Shown: positions 24,348-33,032 of the stretch, in pieces
How the letters are laid out: each line of letters starts with the position of its first letter
Numbering within the stretch: position 1 is the stretch's first letter
Source: DASUBV01 sp036510065
GTDB lineage: Bacteria > Actinomycetota > Actinomycetes > Streptosporangiales > Streptosporangiaceae
Reading direction: 5' to 3'
DNA: 64,000 nucleotides
Assembly: GCA_036510065.1 (NCBI GenBank)
Contig: DATCEO010000230.1
Location: 1 to 64,000, forward strand
The notes under the pieces: model-generated
The model's input: the letters and a program-made list of their open reading frames with translations, nothing else
Databases searched by the model: none
Told to the model about the DNA's origin: nothing
Made by a program: the position numbers and the translations under genes

Positions 24348-25268
24348 CTAGTAACCGGCTGCGGGATCCACCACGCCGATGAGCGGCTCGCGGGCCACGA
24401 AGGCAGCCACGTTCTCCTGGATCCGGCGGGCCAGCATCCGCCCGATCATCTCCTCGGTGTCCGCGGTATGCGGGGTGATGATGCAGTTGTCCAGGTCCCA
24501 GAGGGGATGGCCGTCCGGCAGCGGCTCGGGGTCGGTCACGTCGAGGGCCGCGCCGCCGATCACCCGCTCGCGCAGCACCGTCACCAGCGCGGCGGTGTCC
24601 ACATGACGGCCGCGCGCCACGTTGACCAGCCAGGCGTCCGGTCGCATCGCGGCCAGCTCCGCCGCTCCGATGATGTGCTCGGTGCTGGGCGTGAGCGCCA
24701 GCGCCACGAACACCACCCGGGCCCGCGCCAGGGCCTCGTGCAGCTGGCTGGTCTGCAGCGTGCGCGCCGCGCCGCGCAGCTCGCCGGACTGGCGGCGGAC
24801 CACCGTGACGTCGGCTCGCAGCGGCGCCAGGAGCTCCAGCAGGCTGGTGGCGATCCCGCCGCCGCCGAGGATGGTGACCGGCAGGTCATACAGGCTCTCG
24901 CCGGCGGCCTTGCCCCACGAGTGCGCGAGGATCCGCTGCCGCAGTCCGCGCAGGCCGGCCAGGGCGAGCATGAGCGCGTGCTCGGCCACCGGCTCGGCGT
25001 AGGCACCCTTGGCGCAGGTCCAGGTCCGATGCGAGTCGAGCAGCCCGGCGGCGGCGACCCGCTCTACCCCCGCGAAGGGAAGCTGGACCCAGCGGGCCGA
25101 GCTCGCGGCCGCCAGGGCCTTGCCGAGCCCGTCGACGTCGGCGGGGTTGAGCCAGACGAGGGCGTCCGCCGCGGAATCTACGCCGACGGGCTCGCCGCCG
25201 CCATTGCGAACGGCCTGGACGGCCCACTCGCGCGGAGTCGGCCCGATGGCGATGCGTGGTGTCGTCAC
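24348..25268 (-). CDS. D-isomer-specific 2-hydroxyacid dehydrogenase
   Basis: 306 residues from a GTG at 25268 (VTTPRIAIGPTPREWAV); the frame is open further upstream across a repeat region but without homology. The NAD domain has TILGGGGIATSLLELLAP, and the catalytic Arg (WLVNVARGRHVDT), Glu (DVTDPEPLPDGHPLW) and His (IITPHTAD) are all present. Reduces a 2-oxoacid or oxidises its hydroxyacid in the cytoplasm; glyoxylate/hydroxypyruvate type would suit the C1 setting but is inference. Last on the strand of the corrinoid module. Confidence 0.82.
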   Translation of the reverse strand: MTTPRIAIGPTPREWAVQAVRNGGGEPVGVDSAADALVWLNPADVDGLGKALAAASSARWVQLPFAGVERVAAAGLLDSHRTWTCAKGAYAEPVAEHALMLALAGLRGLRQRILAHSWGKAAGESLYDLPVTILGGGGIATSLLELLAPLRADVTVVRRQSGELRGAARTLQTSQLHEALARARVVFVALALTPSTEHIIGAAELAAMRPDAWLVNVARGRHVDTAALVTVLRERVIGGAALDVTDPEPLPDGHPLWDLDNCIITPHTADTEEMIGRMLARRIQENVAAFVAREPLIGVVDPAAGY

Positions 25269-25278
25269 AAACGGGACC

Positions 25279-26351
25279 CTAGCCGCGTCCGCCTCGCCAA
25301 AGCCAGCCGGATGCCCACGCGGCCAGCTGCCCACCCGAGAGCGCCAGCCCGCGGAGGTGCCGTCCGCGACGGCCGGCCCGCTCGGTCCGAGCGGGGGCCT
25401 GGGCCTGGGGTGGCGGAGGTGCCGTCCGCGACGGCCGGCCGGCTCGGTCCGAGCGGACGGCATGGGGGTCCGGGGGGCTAGCCCCCCGGGCCCGGGGGTC
25501 TCGGGGGTCGTCCCCCCGTGTCAACAGCACCTCCCGGCGCCACCGCTCGGTCTGCTGCACCTGGTTGAAGGTAAACAGGTGCAGCCCTTCGACGCCTGCG
25601 GCCGGGTCGGCCAGCGTCGGGGCCGCCCGGGCCAGCAGCCGCTCAGGGCTGTAGCCGCCCGGAACGCCCAGCCGGACCAGCCACTCGGCGTGGCCGGCCA
25701 GGAACCGGGCCGACTCCGACGCGCCGGCCACCGCGGCCATCCTCAGCAGCCGGGTTCGCTCCAGTGGCCCGGCCAGCCCGACCAGCACGGGCAGCGTGAC
25801 GCCCCGCGCGCGGACCCGAGTGATCCACTTGCGCAGGATGACCGGATCGAAGCACAGGTTGCTGACGATGTAGGACGCGTGGTGCCGCTTGTCCCACATG
25901 GCCTGCACGGTGATGTCGTCGCCGATGCGGGGTGGCTCTCCGGGTAGCCCGTGATCCCGACCCGGCTGAACGGGCGCCCCAGCCGGGTGAGCTCGTCGAG
26001 CAGCGTGAGCGCGCTGGGGAAGCAGCCGACGGGCGGATCGGCGTCGCCGGCCGGGACGAACACGTCATCGACGCCGGCCGCGGTCAGCCGGGCCACGATC
26101 TCGGCAAGGTGCGCCCGGTCCCGAACCAGCCGCGCCGACAGGTGCGGCACGGTGGTGTAGCCGTGGGCGCACAGCCGCTCGGTGAGGGCGAGGGTTGGCT
26201 CCAGTCCTCTCGACGGCGATGCGGTGACCGTGATGGTCAGCTCGCAGGGCACCCACTCCAGTACGGACTCCTCGGCGCTGGGCGTCGGCAGGACCTCATA
26301 GCGCGGCGTCCGCAGCAGCGGCGCGACCAGGGCCAGCCCGCCCCGGCTCAT
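25279..26351 (-). pseudogene. methylenetetrahydrofolate reductase-like protein, frameshifted
   Basis: N-terminal half from the ATG at 26351: ESVLEWVPCELTITVTASPS, TVPHLSARLVRDRAHL, DVFVPAGDADPPVGCF and FSRVGITGYPESHP. The continuation (MWDKRHHASYIVSNLCFDPV, then VLVGLAGPLERTRLLRMAAV) is in another frame. Restoring one C in the run at 25929-25932 (plus strand GGGG, expected five) reads HPRIGDDITVQAMWDKRHH and joins them. MetF-like proteins of this kind sit in methylotrophic corrinoid clusters and would oxidise or reduce the THF-bound methyl group. Past about residue 275 the frame continues through a tandem repeat with no homology. Overlaps the DUF1638 stop by four bases. Confidence 0.75.
25351..25457. 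repeat. two 45-bp direct repeats containing palindromes
   Basis: Units 25351-25395 and 25413-25457, nearly identical, spaced 62 bases apart; each contains GCTCGGTCCGAGC, a near-perfect palindrome. Immediately beyond is an 18-bp perfect palindrome (25471-25488, GGGGGGCTAGCCCCCC core). Probably the transcription end of the corrinoid operon. Confidence 0.7.
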
Positions 26352-27091
26352 GTCGGCGCGCCGTCAATCCGCGGCGCGCCGTCAATCCGCGGCGCGCCGC
26401 CGGTCGGCGGCTCGTCCGTCAGCGGCTCATCGGCCAGCGCCCCCTGGCCCACCAGGCGCTCCAGCTCACGTTCCAGGCCGCTGGTGCCGGTGTCGATAAT
26501 CGTCAGCGGCAGGCCGAACAGCTCGGCGATGTCGGCTGCGGCCTGCTCGAGCGCGGCGTCCCTGGACTGAGCCAGCCAGGCCAGCCGCCGGTAGTGGCCG
26601 AAGTAGTCGGGCCACAGCTCCGGATAGCGGTCCAGGCCCAGCTCGGCCAGGACCGACCGGCGGAAGCTGCGGACGAGAAAGTCCGTGAGCAGGTAGGTGC
26701 CGGGATCGGCCTCCAGCATGGCCTCGATCCGATCCTGGCCGCCGAAGACGTCGTAGCAGTGCAGCCCGCGCAGTCGCTGGATGCCGAGCTCATCGCCCAG
26801 CTCGTCGAGCGCGCCGTAGCTGCCGCAGTCCGCGTAGGCCAGCGCCACCCGCAGGCCCCGGGCGCGCAGCTGCAGCGCCAGCTGCCGGGCGGCCGGGGCG
26901 ATCCGGGCGGGCCGGTTGTGCAGCACGGCGGGCAGGCTGTGCACCTCGACCGGCCACGCCCGTCGCGCGGCGATCTCCCGGACGTGCCCGGTCAGCGCTC
27001 CGCAGGCGATCACCGCCAGGGGCTCAGACGGGAAAGGACAGCTGGTCGACGAAGGCGTCGTTGAAGTCGCTGCGATCGGAGAGCTCGACAT
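26348..27091 (-). CDS. DUF1638 protein
   Basis: 247 residues. Core: LAVIACGALTGHVREIAARR, LRVALAYADCGSYGALDELG, LRGLHCYDVFGGQD and TYLLTDFLVRSF. DUF1638 proteins occur next to RamA-like activators and corrinoid methyltransferases. The conserved cysteines (ACG, ADCG, HCYD) suggest metal or cofactor binding, but no activity is established. The ATG at 27091 has AGGAGGTGAG at ideal spacing but overlaps the upstream gene by 68 bases; a GTG at 27011-27013 is the other choice. The 3' end carries an 18-bp tandem repeat (26353-26398) encoding APRIDG units, possibly expandable. Confidence 0.8.
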   Translation of the reverse strand: MSSSPIAATSTTPSSTSCPFPSEPLAVIACGALTGHVREIAARRAWPVEVHSLPAVLHNRPARIAPAARQLALQLRARGLRVALAYADCGSYGALDELGDELGIQRLRGLHCYDVFGGQDRIEAMLEADPGTYLLTDFLVRSFRRSVLAELGLDRYPELWPDYFGHYRRLAWLAQSRDAALEQAAADIAELFGLPLTIIDTGTSGLERELERLVGQGALADEPLTDEPPTGGAPRIDGAPRIDGAPT

Positions 27092-28928
27092 ATCTCACCT
27101 CCTGCAGCAGCGCCAGCGCCCCGGCCCGCTCGCGGACCGACAGCAGCGCCATCTTCGCTCCCTCGCCGGCCACGTTGCCCGCGCTCACCACGCGCAGCGC
27201 CGGCAGCCGCGGCACCAGGCCGATCTTGATCGCGTTGGCCGGCGACAGGTAGCTGCCGAACGAGCCGGCCAGCAGCACCTGCTGGACGTCACCGGGAGCT
27301 AGGCCCGCCTCCTCCAGCAGGATGTTCCAGCCGGTCGCGATGGCGGCCTTGGCGAACTGGAGCTCCCGGACGTCCCGCTGGGACAGGTAGATGGAGCTGG
27401 CCACGTCGCCCGGCTCGCCCTGCCAGTGCAGGACGAAGACGCGCTCCTGGCCGATCATCGTCAGCCGGGGGGCGAGGCCCGGGGCCAGGACCGCGGCCCG
27501 CTCCTCCGGCACGAACCGGCCGGAGGCGTCGAGCAGCCCGACGGCGACCAGGCTTGCGACCGCGTCCACCAGCCCCGACCCGCACAGGCCGGCTGGCTCG
27601 GTGTCGCCGATCACCTGGAGTTTCACGTCGTCGGAGGTCATCGAGACCACCTCGATCGCCCCGTCGGCGGCGCGCATCCCGCAGCGGATGGCGGCCCCCT
27701 CGAAAGCGGGGCCCGCCGGGGCGGCGGTGGCCAGCAGCCACTCGCGGTTGCCCAGCACGATCTCGCAGTTGGTGCCGATGTCGATGAACAGCCGGATCCG
27801 TGAGTCGCGGTCCATGCCCGAGGCGAGCAGCCCGGAGGTAATGTCGCCGCCGACGTAGGCGCCGAACGCCGGGAAGCAGAAGGCCGGGGCGCGCGGGTGC
27901 ACCGGCAGCCCGACATCGGCGGCCAGGATCTCGGGCAGCAGCCGGGTGGACATGATGAACGGGGCCACCCCCAGCGGCTCGGGATCGATGCCCAGCGCCA
28001 GGTGGGTCATGGTCGCGTTGCCCGCGATCGCGACCTCGATGACCTCGCGGGCATCGATGCCGGCCTGCTCGCACACCTCGGTGGTCAGCTCGGCCAGGGT
28101 CTCGTGGGCCAGCCTGGCCAGCGTGCCCAGGGCGGCGGGGTCCATCATGACGGCGCTGATCCGGGTGATCACGTCGGCGCCGAAGGGCTGCTGCTTGCTC
28201 AGCATGGACGCGACGGCCAGCGGCGTGCCGGTGGACAGGTCCAGCAGGGTGGCCACCACGGTGGTGGTGCCCAGGTCGAAGGCGATGCCGTAGAGCTCGC
28301 CGGTGGTGTCGCCCGGCTGGACGCCGATCAGCACGTCATCGACGATAACGGCCGTCACCTTGAAGTCGGCCGCCCGCAGGACCTGGCCCAGGGTGCGCAA
28401 CACCGGCAGGTCGATCCGGACCTCCAGGTCATCGAGCCCGGCGACGACGCGCTCGGCGTCCGTGCGCTGATCGCCCAGCGAGGGCTCGGCCAGCTCGAGG
28501 TAGCGCTTCTGCGCGGCCGGGCGCAAGATGACTTGCCGTCCGACGCCCACTGTCGCCGCCTTAGGCCGGGTGACCAGCGGCGGAACCTCGATCTGCAGGT
28601 CGGCGGTGGCCAGCGCCCGGCAGGCGAGCCGCCAGCCGTCGCGCAGCTCGTCGGGCGAGAACGCGCGCGCGTCCAGCGGCGAGGCCAGGACGCTGCCCTC
28701 GGTGACGCGGATCTTGCATTTCTTGCAGGTGCCGTGGCCGCCGCAGGTGGAGTCGATCGCGATGCCATTCCAGCTCGCGGCGTCGAACACGGTGACGCCG
28801 GGCGGCACCCGGATCCGGCTGCCGCTGGGCGCGAAGACCAGGTCGACCCGGGCCGGCAGGCCGCCGCCTGCCGCACCGCCGCCTGCCACCCCGCCGGTGC
28901 CCGCGGCGATCATCTCCGTGTCGGTCAT
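27024..28928 (-). CDS. RACo/RamA-like reductive activator of corrinoid proteins
   Basis: 634 residues. The N-terminal [2Fe-2S] ferredoxin domain has C62-x5-C68-x2-C71 (TCGGHGTCKKC) and Cys103. It is followed by a linker/middle domain and an ASKHA ATPase-fold domain with YGIAFDLGTTTVVATLLDL (phosphate 1), IRLFIDIGTNCEIVLGNREW (phosphate 2) and a C-terminal LLAGSFGSYLSPANAIKIG. It uses ATP to reduce inactive Co(II) corrinoid to Co(I), needed whenever the methyl-accepting cobalamin is oxidised. This would be especially frequent in an aerobe. Upstream gene ends eight bases before it; same operon. Confidence 0.9.
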   Translation of the reverse strand: MTDTEMIAAGTGGVAGGGAAGGGLPARVDLVFAPSGSRIRVPPGVTVFDAASWNGIAIDSTCGGHGTCKKCKIRVTEGSVLASPLDARAFSPDELRDGWRLACRALATADLQIEVPPLVTRPKAATVGVGRQVILRPAAQKRYLELAEPSLGDQRTDAERVVAGLDDLEVRIDLPVLRTLGQVLRAADFKVTAVIVDDVLIGVQPGDTTGELYGIAFDLGTTTVVATLLDLSTGTPLAVASMLSKQQPFGADVITRISAVMMDPAALGTLARLAHETLAELTTEVCEQAGIDAREVIEVAIAGNATMTHLALGIDPEPLGVAPFIMSTRLLPEILAADVGLPVHPRAPAFCFPAFGAYVGGDITSGLLASGMDRDSRIRLFIDIGTNCEIVLGNREWLLATAAPAGPAFEGAAIRCGMRAADGAIEVVSMTSDDVKLQVIGDTEPAGLCGSGLVDAVASLVAVGLLDASGRFVPEERAAVLAPGLAPRLTMIGQERVFVLHWQGEPGDVASSIYLSQRDVRELQFAKAAIATGWNILLEEAGLAPGDVQQVLLAGSFGSYLSPANAIKIGLVPRLPALRVVSAGNVAGEGAKMALLSVRERAGALALLQEVRYVELSDRSDFNDAFVDQLSFPV

Positions 28929-28936
28929 CGGGACCG

Positions 28937-29845
28937 CTACGGGGCCGTCGCCGGGGCGGCGGCCTGCTGCGCGGACTGCGCGGCGGCCCGCTCGGCCCGG
29001 TGCGCGGCGATCCAGGCCGCCCCCCAGGGGTCCCGGTTGGCCAGCAGGTCGGCCGCCTTGACGGACTTGACCAGCTGCGGGGAACGGGCGTCCATGATCG
29101 CGCTGGTCAGGCCGTGCGCCACCGCCATGGGCAGGAACGCGGCGCCGATCGAGTGCCGGTCCGGCATGCCGAAGGACACGTTCGAGGCGCCCAGCGTGGT
29201 GTTCACCCCGAGCTCGTCGCGCAGCAGCGAGATGGTCTCCAGCGTGGTCGCTGCGAGCGAGGTGTCCGCGCCGACCGGCATGGCCAGCGGGTCGAACACC
29301 AGGTCCTCCAGCGGGATGCCGTACGTGCCCGTCGCCACGTCGACGATCTTGCGGGCCAGCTCCAGCCGCCGCGACGGCTCCTCGGGGATCTCCTCCTCGT
29401 CGTTGGGCAGCGCGATGATGGCCGCCCCGTACCGCTTGACCAGCGGCAGGATGGAGTCCATCCGCTCGTCCTCGGCCGTCACCGAGTTGACCAGCGCCTT
29501 GCCCTGATAGACAGCCAGGCCGGCCTCCAGGACCTCGATGATCGAGGAGTCCAGGCAGAGCGGCAGGTCGGTGCGGCTCTGGATCAGCTGGACGGCCTTG
29601 GTCATGAGCTCGGCCTCGTCGGCGAGCGGCGCGCCCATGTTGACGTCGAGCATCATCGCGCCGCCGGCGACCTGCTGCGCCACGTCGATCTCGATCCTGG
29701 ACAGGTCGCCGCGGCGCAGCTGTTCCTGGAAGATCTTGCGCCCGGTCGGGTTGATCCGCTCGCCGATCACGCAGAACGGGTTATCCCCGCCGATCCGCAG
29801 CTCCCTCGTCGCCGAGGAGAGGACTGTCTCCATGGGTGCGCTCAC
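28937..29845 (-). CDS. methyltetrahydrofolate:corrinoid methyltransferase (MtgA/AcsE type)
   Basis: 302 residues with a pterin-binding (dihydropteroate synthase-like) TIM barrel: FCVIGERINPTGRKIFQEQL, QQVAGGAMMLDVNMGAPLAD, LPLCLDSSIIEVLEAGL, and the folate-site region LGVNTTLGASNVSFGMPDRH. Transfers the methyl group between the corrinoid protein and tetrahydrofolate, here presumably from methyl-Co(III) to THF. It lacks all other MetH domains, so it is a stand-alone methyltransferase. The Ala/Gln-rich C-terminal tail is of no known function. Confidence 0.88.
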   Translation of the reverse strand: MSAPMETVLSSATRELRIGGDNPFCVIGERINPTGRKIFQEQLRRGDLSRIEIDVAQQVAGGAMMLDVNMGAPLADEAELMTKAVQLIQSRTDLPLCLDSSIIEVLEAGLAVYQGKALVNSVTAEDERMDSILPLVKRYGAAIIALPNDEEEIPEEPSRRLELARKIVDVATGTYGIPLEDLVFDPLAMPVGADTSLAATTLETISLLRDELGVNTTLGASNVSFGMPDRHSIGAAFLPMAVAHGLTSAIMDARSPQLVKSVKAADLLANRDPWGAAWIAAHRAERAAAQSAQQAAAPATAP

Positions 29846-29930
29846 CGTTTCTGTCAGGGCCGCTGGGCGGAGGCCCGGGCTGGATGCTCAGGGATTAGGG
29901 GCACAAGCAAGGGGCGCGGGAGCCGCGAGC

Positions 29931-30596
29931 TCAGGCGCTGGCCAGGGCGCGGCGGCGGCGCAGCAGTTCCTTGGCCTTGACCACGGCCGCCGATGCGTCG
30001 GCGGCGTAGCCGTCCGCGCCGACGACGTCGGCGTACTCCTGGGTCACCGGCGCGCCGCCCACCATGACGATGACCTGCTCGCGCAGGCCGGCCTTCTCCA
30101 GCGCGTTGATGTTCGCCTTGAACATCGGCATCGTGGTGGTCAGGAAGGCCGAGAAGCCGACGATGTCGGGCTCGTGCTCCTTGATCGCGGTGATGAACTT
30201 CTCCGGCGCGACCTGCACGCCCAGATCGATGACCTCGAAGCCCGCGCCCTCGAACATGATGTTCACGAGGTTCTTGCCGATGTCGTGCACGTCCCCCTTG
30301 ACCGTCCCCATGACGATCTTGCCGATGGTCTCCGCGCCCTTCTCGGCCAGCAGCGGCCGCAGGATGTCCAGCGCACCCGCCATGGCCCTGCCGGCGATCA
30401 GCATCTCCGGCACGAAGAAGTCGCCGCGCTCGAACCGCGCGCCGACCTCCTCCAGCGAGGGGATGAGGGCCTCGTACAGCAGCGTCTCCGGGCCCATCCC
30501 CATCTCCAGCCCGGACCGAGTCAGGTCGAGCACCGCGGGGGCGTTGCCGACCAGGGTGAAGTCGTAGAGCTGCCTGAGTAGCTCCTCTTGTGTCAC
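29931..30596 (-). CDS. corrinoid (cobalamin-binding) methyl carrier protein
   Basis: 221 residues: an N-terminal helical cap (methionine-synthase B12-binding type, FFVPEMLIAGRAMAGALDIL) and a Rossmann B12 domain with the base-off motif KGDVHDIGKN (His104 cobalt ligand, Asp102), then VDLG-like VIDLGVQVAPEKF and a VMVGGAPV strand. MtbC/MttC/MtgC type. Receives the methyl group from the MttB-like enzyme encoded divergently and hands it to the MtgA-type enzyme. GTG start with AGAAGGTG upstream. First structural gene after the IclR regulator on this strand. Confidence 0.9.
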   Translation of the reverse strand: MTQEELLRQLYDFTLVGNAPAVLDLTRSGLEMGMGPETLLYEALIPSLEEVGARFERGDFFVPEMLIAGRAMAGALDILRPLLAEKGAETIGKIVMGTVKGDVHDIGKNLVNIMFEGAGFEVIDLGVQVAPEKFITAIKEHEPDIVGFSAFLTTTMPMFKANINALEKAGLREQVIVMVGGAPVTQEYADVVGADGYAADASAAVVKAKELLRRRRALASA

Positions 30597-30669
30597 GGGG
30601 CACCTTCTCTCTGCATCCTGGGGTCGTGGGGCGTCCTGGGCTCGTGGGGCATCGGGGGCCGCGGCGGAT

Positions 30670-31446
30670 TCACCGGTCGCGGCGCGGGCGCGGGGCGGTC
30701 TGGTAGCCGAGCACGGCGGACAGGCCGGCGGCGGCCCGCACGCAGCGCGCGCCGGCCTCCGGGATGGCCTGCGCGGTCAGCCGGCTGGCCGGCCCCGAGA
30801 CCGAGACGGCCGCGATCACTACCTCGCCGTCCCGGTGTACCGGCGCGGCCACGGCCACCAGGCCGGGCTCGAGTTCCTCGTCGGTCACCGCGTAGCCGCG
30901 CTCGCGGACCGCCGCCAGGTCCGCCTCGAGCGCCGCCCGGCTGGTCAGGGTGCGCCCGGTCCGCTGCTCCAGCCGGCCGCGCGGCAGCTCGGCGGCGCCG
31001 TAGGCGAGCAGCACCTTGCCCAGCGCGGCGCAGTGCAGCGGCACGGACATGCCCACCCAGTTGGTGCCGCCGATCAGGTAGGTGCTGTCCACCTGGGCGA
31101 TCTGCTCCACTAGGCCGCCGTCGCGCGGCACGCCGAGGTTGACCGTCTCCCCGGTCTCCTCGCCCAGCCGGTCGAGGAACGGCTGAGCCACGCTGACCAG
31201 GTCGGCCTCCGCCCCGCCGCGGCAGGCGTAGGACACGAACACCTCGCCGGGCCGGAACCGGCCAGCCGGGTCCCGGCGGACGAGTCCGTTACGTTCCAGG
31301 GCGGTGAGCAGGCGGGAAGCCGTGCTCTTGGCCAGGCCGCTGGCCTCGGTGAGCTCGGTGAAGGTGACCGGATCGCGGTGCCGCGTGACCTCGATGAGCA
31401 GCTGCGCCGCTCGCTCCACGGCCTGCGTTCCGTTCGGGCTGGTCAC
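30670..31446 (-). CDS. IclR-family regulator of the methyltransferase module
   Basis: 258 residues: winged helix (AVERAAQLLIEV, then TFTELTEASGLAKSTASRLL) and effector domain (VGMSVPLHCAALGKVLLAYG, then ITVSGPASRL-like VAAVSVSGPASRLT). Encoded at the head of the corrinoid operon and divergent from mttB, so it is placed to control both directions. The effector may be betaine, dimethylglycine or another methylamine. Similar in design to the IclR at 9.1-9.9 kb. Confidence 0.85.
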   Translation of the reverse strand: MTSPNGTQAVERAAQLLIEVTRHRDPVTFTELTEASGLAKSTASRLLTALERNGLVRRDPAGRFRPGEVFVSYACRGGAEADLVSVAQPFLDRLGEETGETVNLGVPRDGGLVEQIAQVDSTYLIGGTNWVGMSVPLHCAALGKVLLAYGAAELPRGRLEQRTGRTLTSRAALEADLAAVRERGYAVTDEELEPGLVAVAAPVHRDGEVVIAAVSVSGPASRLTAQAIPEAGARCVRAAAGLSAVLGYQTAPRPRRDR

Positions 31447-31467
31447 GGCGGACCCCTCGGGTAGTTC

Positions 31468-31494
31468 GTTCCGAACAGTTCCACGTTACGGAAC
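31468..31494. promoter_or_regulatory. paired palindromes, candidate IclR operator
   Basis: GTTCCGAAC (31468-31476) and GTTCC-N7-GGAAC (31478-31494) lie in the 146-bp divergent spacer between the IclR gene and the methyltransferase gene, next to A/T-rich promoter-like sequence (31497-31525). Confidence 0.5.
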
Positions 31495-31592
31495 CTTGTT
31501 CTACTATGTGATCCTAAGTTTGACTGTCCGCGCCGGTCAAGACGGCACTGGTCAGCTGATCCGGCACTCCCCAACTGACCTGCGAGGTGGCG

Positions 31593-33032
31593 ATGTTCCG
31601 CAACAGCATGCCCAGGTACGAGATCCTGTCGCCGGACGCCATCGGCGTGCTCGACAGGGGCTGGCGAAAGATCGTCTCGGAGATCGGCGTGCAGTTCGCC
31701 AAGCCGGAGGCCGCGGAGCTGTTCGCCAAGGCCGGGCAGCGGGTGGACGGCGAGACTGTCTTCCTGGACCCGGAGTTTGTCCTGGAGCAAGTGGCCAAGG
31801 CGCCGCGAGAGTTCGACGTGCAGGCCCGGAACCCGGCCAACACCGTGCACATCGGCGGCGACAACATGGTTTTCAGCGCGGTCTACGGCTCGCCGTTCGT
31901 CCGCGAGGGCGACGTGCGCCGGAACGCCATGATGGCGGACTTCCGGCGGATGGCCATGCTGGCCCAGTCGTTCCCCGAGCTGGACTCGGCTGGCGGGGTG
32001 ATCTGCGAGCCGGATGACGCGCCGCTGGACTCCCGGCACCTGGACATGATCTACGCCCTGCAGACGGTGACCGACAAGATCTACATGGGCAACGTGGTAT
32101 CCGGGCCGAACGCCGCCGACACCATCAAGATGACCGAGATCCTGTTCGGCGGCCGCGCGGCCATTGAGCAGACCCCGGCCACGATCTCCCTGATCAACTG
32201 CAACTCGCCGCTGCGCTGGGACGACCGGATGCTGGACGCCCAGTTCGAGTACTGCGCGGCGAACCAGCCGGTGGTGCTGACCCCGTTCCTGCTCATGGGC
32301 GCGATGTCGCCGGTCACGATTCCCGCGGCGCTCGTGCAGCAGCTGGCCGAGGCCCTGTCCGGGATCGCGCTGGCCCAGCTCATCCGGCCGGGCTGCCCGG
32401 TGATCTTCGGCTCGTTCCTGTCCAACATCGACATGCAGTCGGGGTCGCCCAGCTTCGGCACCCCGGAGTCCGGCATCGGCCTGCTGTGCACGGGCCAGCT
32501 GGCCCGGCACTACGGCCTGCCGTTCCGCACCGGCGGCGGCCTGAACTCCAGCCAGACCTGCGACGCCCAGGCAGCGTATGAGTCGCTGATGACGCTGCTG
32601 CCGACGTTCCTGGCCGGCACCAACTTCGTCATGCACGCGGCCGGCTGGCTGGAGGGCGGGCTGGTCTCCTGCTACGAGAAGTTCATCGTCGACATCGAGC
32701 TGCTGCGGATGCTGCGGGTGGAATTCACCCCGCTGGAGATCGACGAGGCGTCGCTGGCCTTCGGCGCCCACGAGGAGGTCGGGCACGGCGGCCACTTCCT
32801 GGGCGCGGCCCACACCATGGAGCGGTTCCGGGAGTGCTTCTACCGCCCGCTGCTGTCCTCGACCGCGAACTATGAGCGGTGGCTCAAGCTCGGCGGCAAG
32901 GACACGACCGCCCGGGCCACCGAGATCTGCGCCAAGACGCTTGACGCTTACCAGCCGCCGCCGCTGGACGACGCGATCCGCGCCGAGCTGGAGGAGTACG
33001 TCACCCGGCGCCGAGCCGAGCTCGGCGACTAG
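31593..33032 (+). CDS. MttB-superfamily (non-pyrrolysine) methylamine/betaine:corrinoid methyltransferase
   Basis: 479 residues, the length of glycine-betaine (MtgB) type enzymes. Conserved blocks include MLAQSFPELDSAGGVICEPD, LQTVTDKIYMGNVVSGPNAA, NCNSPLRWDDRMLDAQFEY, SNIDMQSGSPSFGTPESGIG, GGGLNSSQTCDAQAAYESL and GHGGHFLGAAHTMERFRECF. No in-frame UAG occurs, so it is not a pyrrolysine trimethylamine enzyme; non-Pyl members demethylate quaternary amines. It would transfer one methyl from the substrate to the corrinoid protein encoded divergently. ATG at 31593 has GAGG five bases upstream; a GTG at 31587 is an alternative. Substrate assignment to glycine betaine is inference from context. Confidence 0.88.
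   Translation: MFRNSMPRYEILSPDAIGVLDRGWRKIVSEIGVQFAKPEAAELFAKAGQRVDGETVFLDPEFVLEQVAKAPREFDVQARNPANTVHIGGDNMVFSAVYGSPFVREGDVRRNAMMADFRRMAMLAQSFPELDSAGGVICEPDDAPLDSRHLDMIYALQTVTDKIYMGNVVSGPNAADTIKMTEILFGGRAAIEQTPATISLINCNSPLRWDDRMLDAQFEYCAANQPVVLTPFLLMGAMSPVTIPAALVQQLAEALSGIALAQLIRPGCPVIFGSFLSNIDMQSGSPSFGTPESGIGLLCTGQLARHYGLPFRTGGGLNSSQTCDAQAAYESLMTLLPTFLAGTNFVMHAAGWLEGGLVSCYEKFIVDIELLRMLRVEFTPLEIDEASLAFGAHEEVGHGGHFLGAAHTMERFRECFYRPLLSSTANYERWLKLGGKDTTARATEICAKTLDAYQPPPLDDAIRAELEEYVTRRRAELGD

Noticed and set aside
31593..33032. Pyrrolysine use in the MttB-type gene
   Set aside because: No in-frame UAG in the full-length frame and no pyl genes in the window; this is a non-pyrrolysine member.
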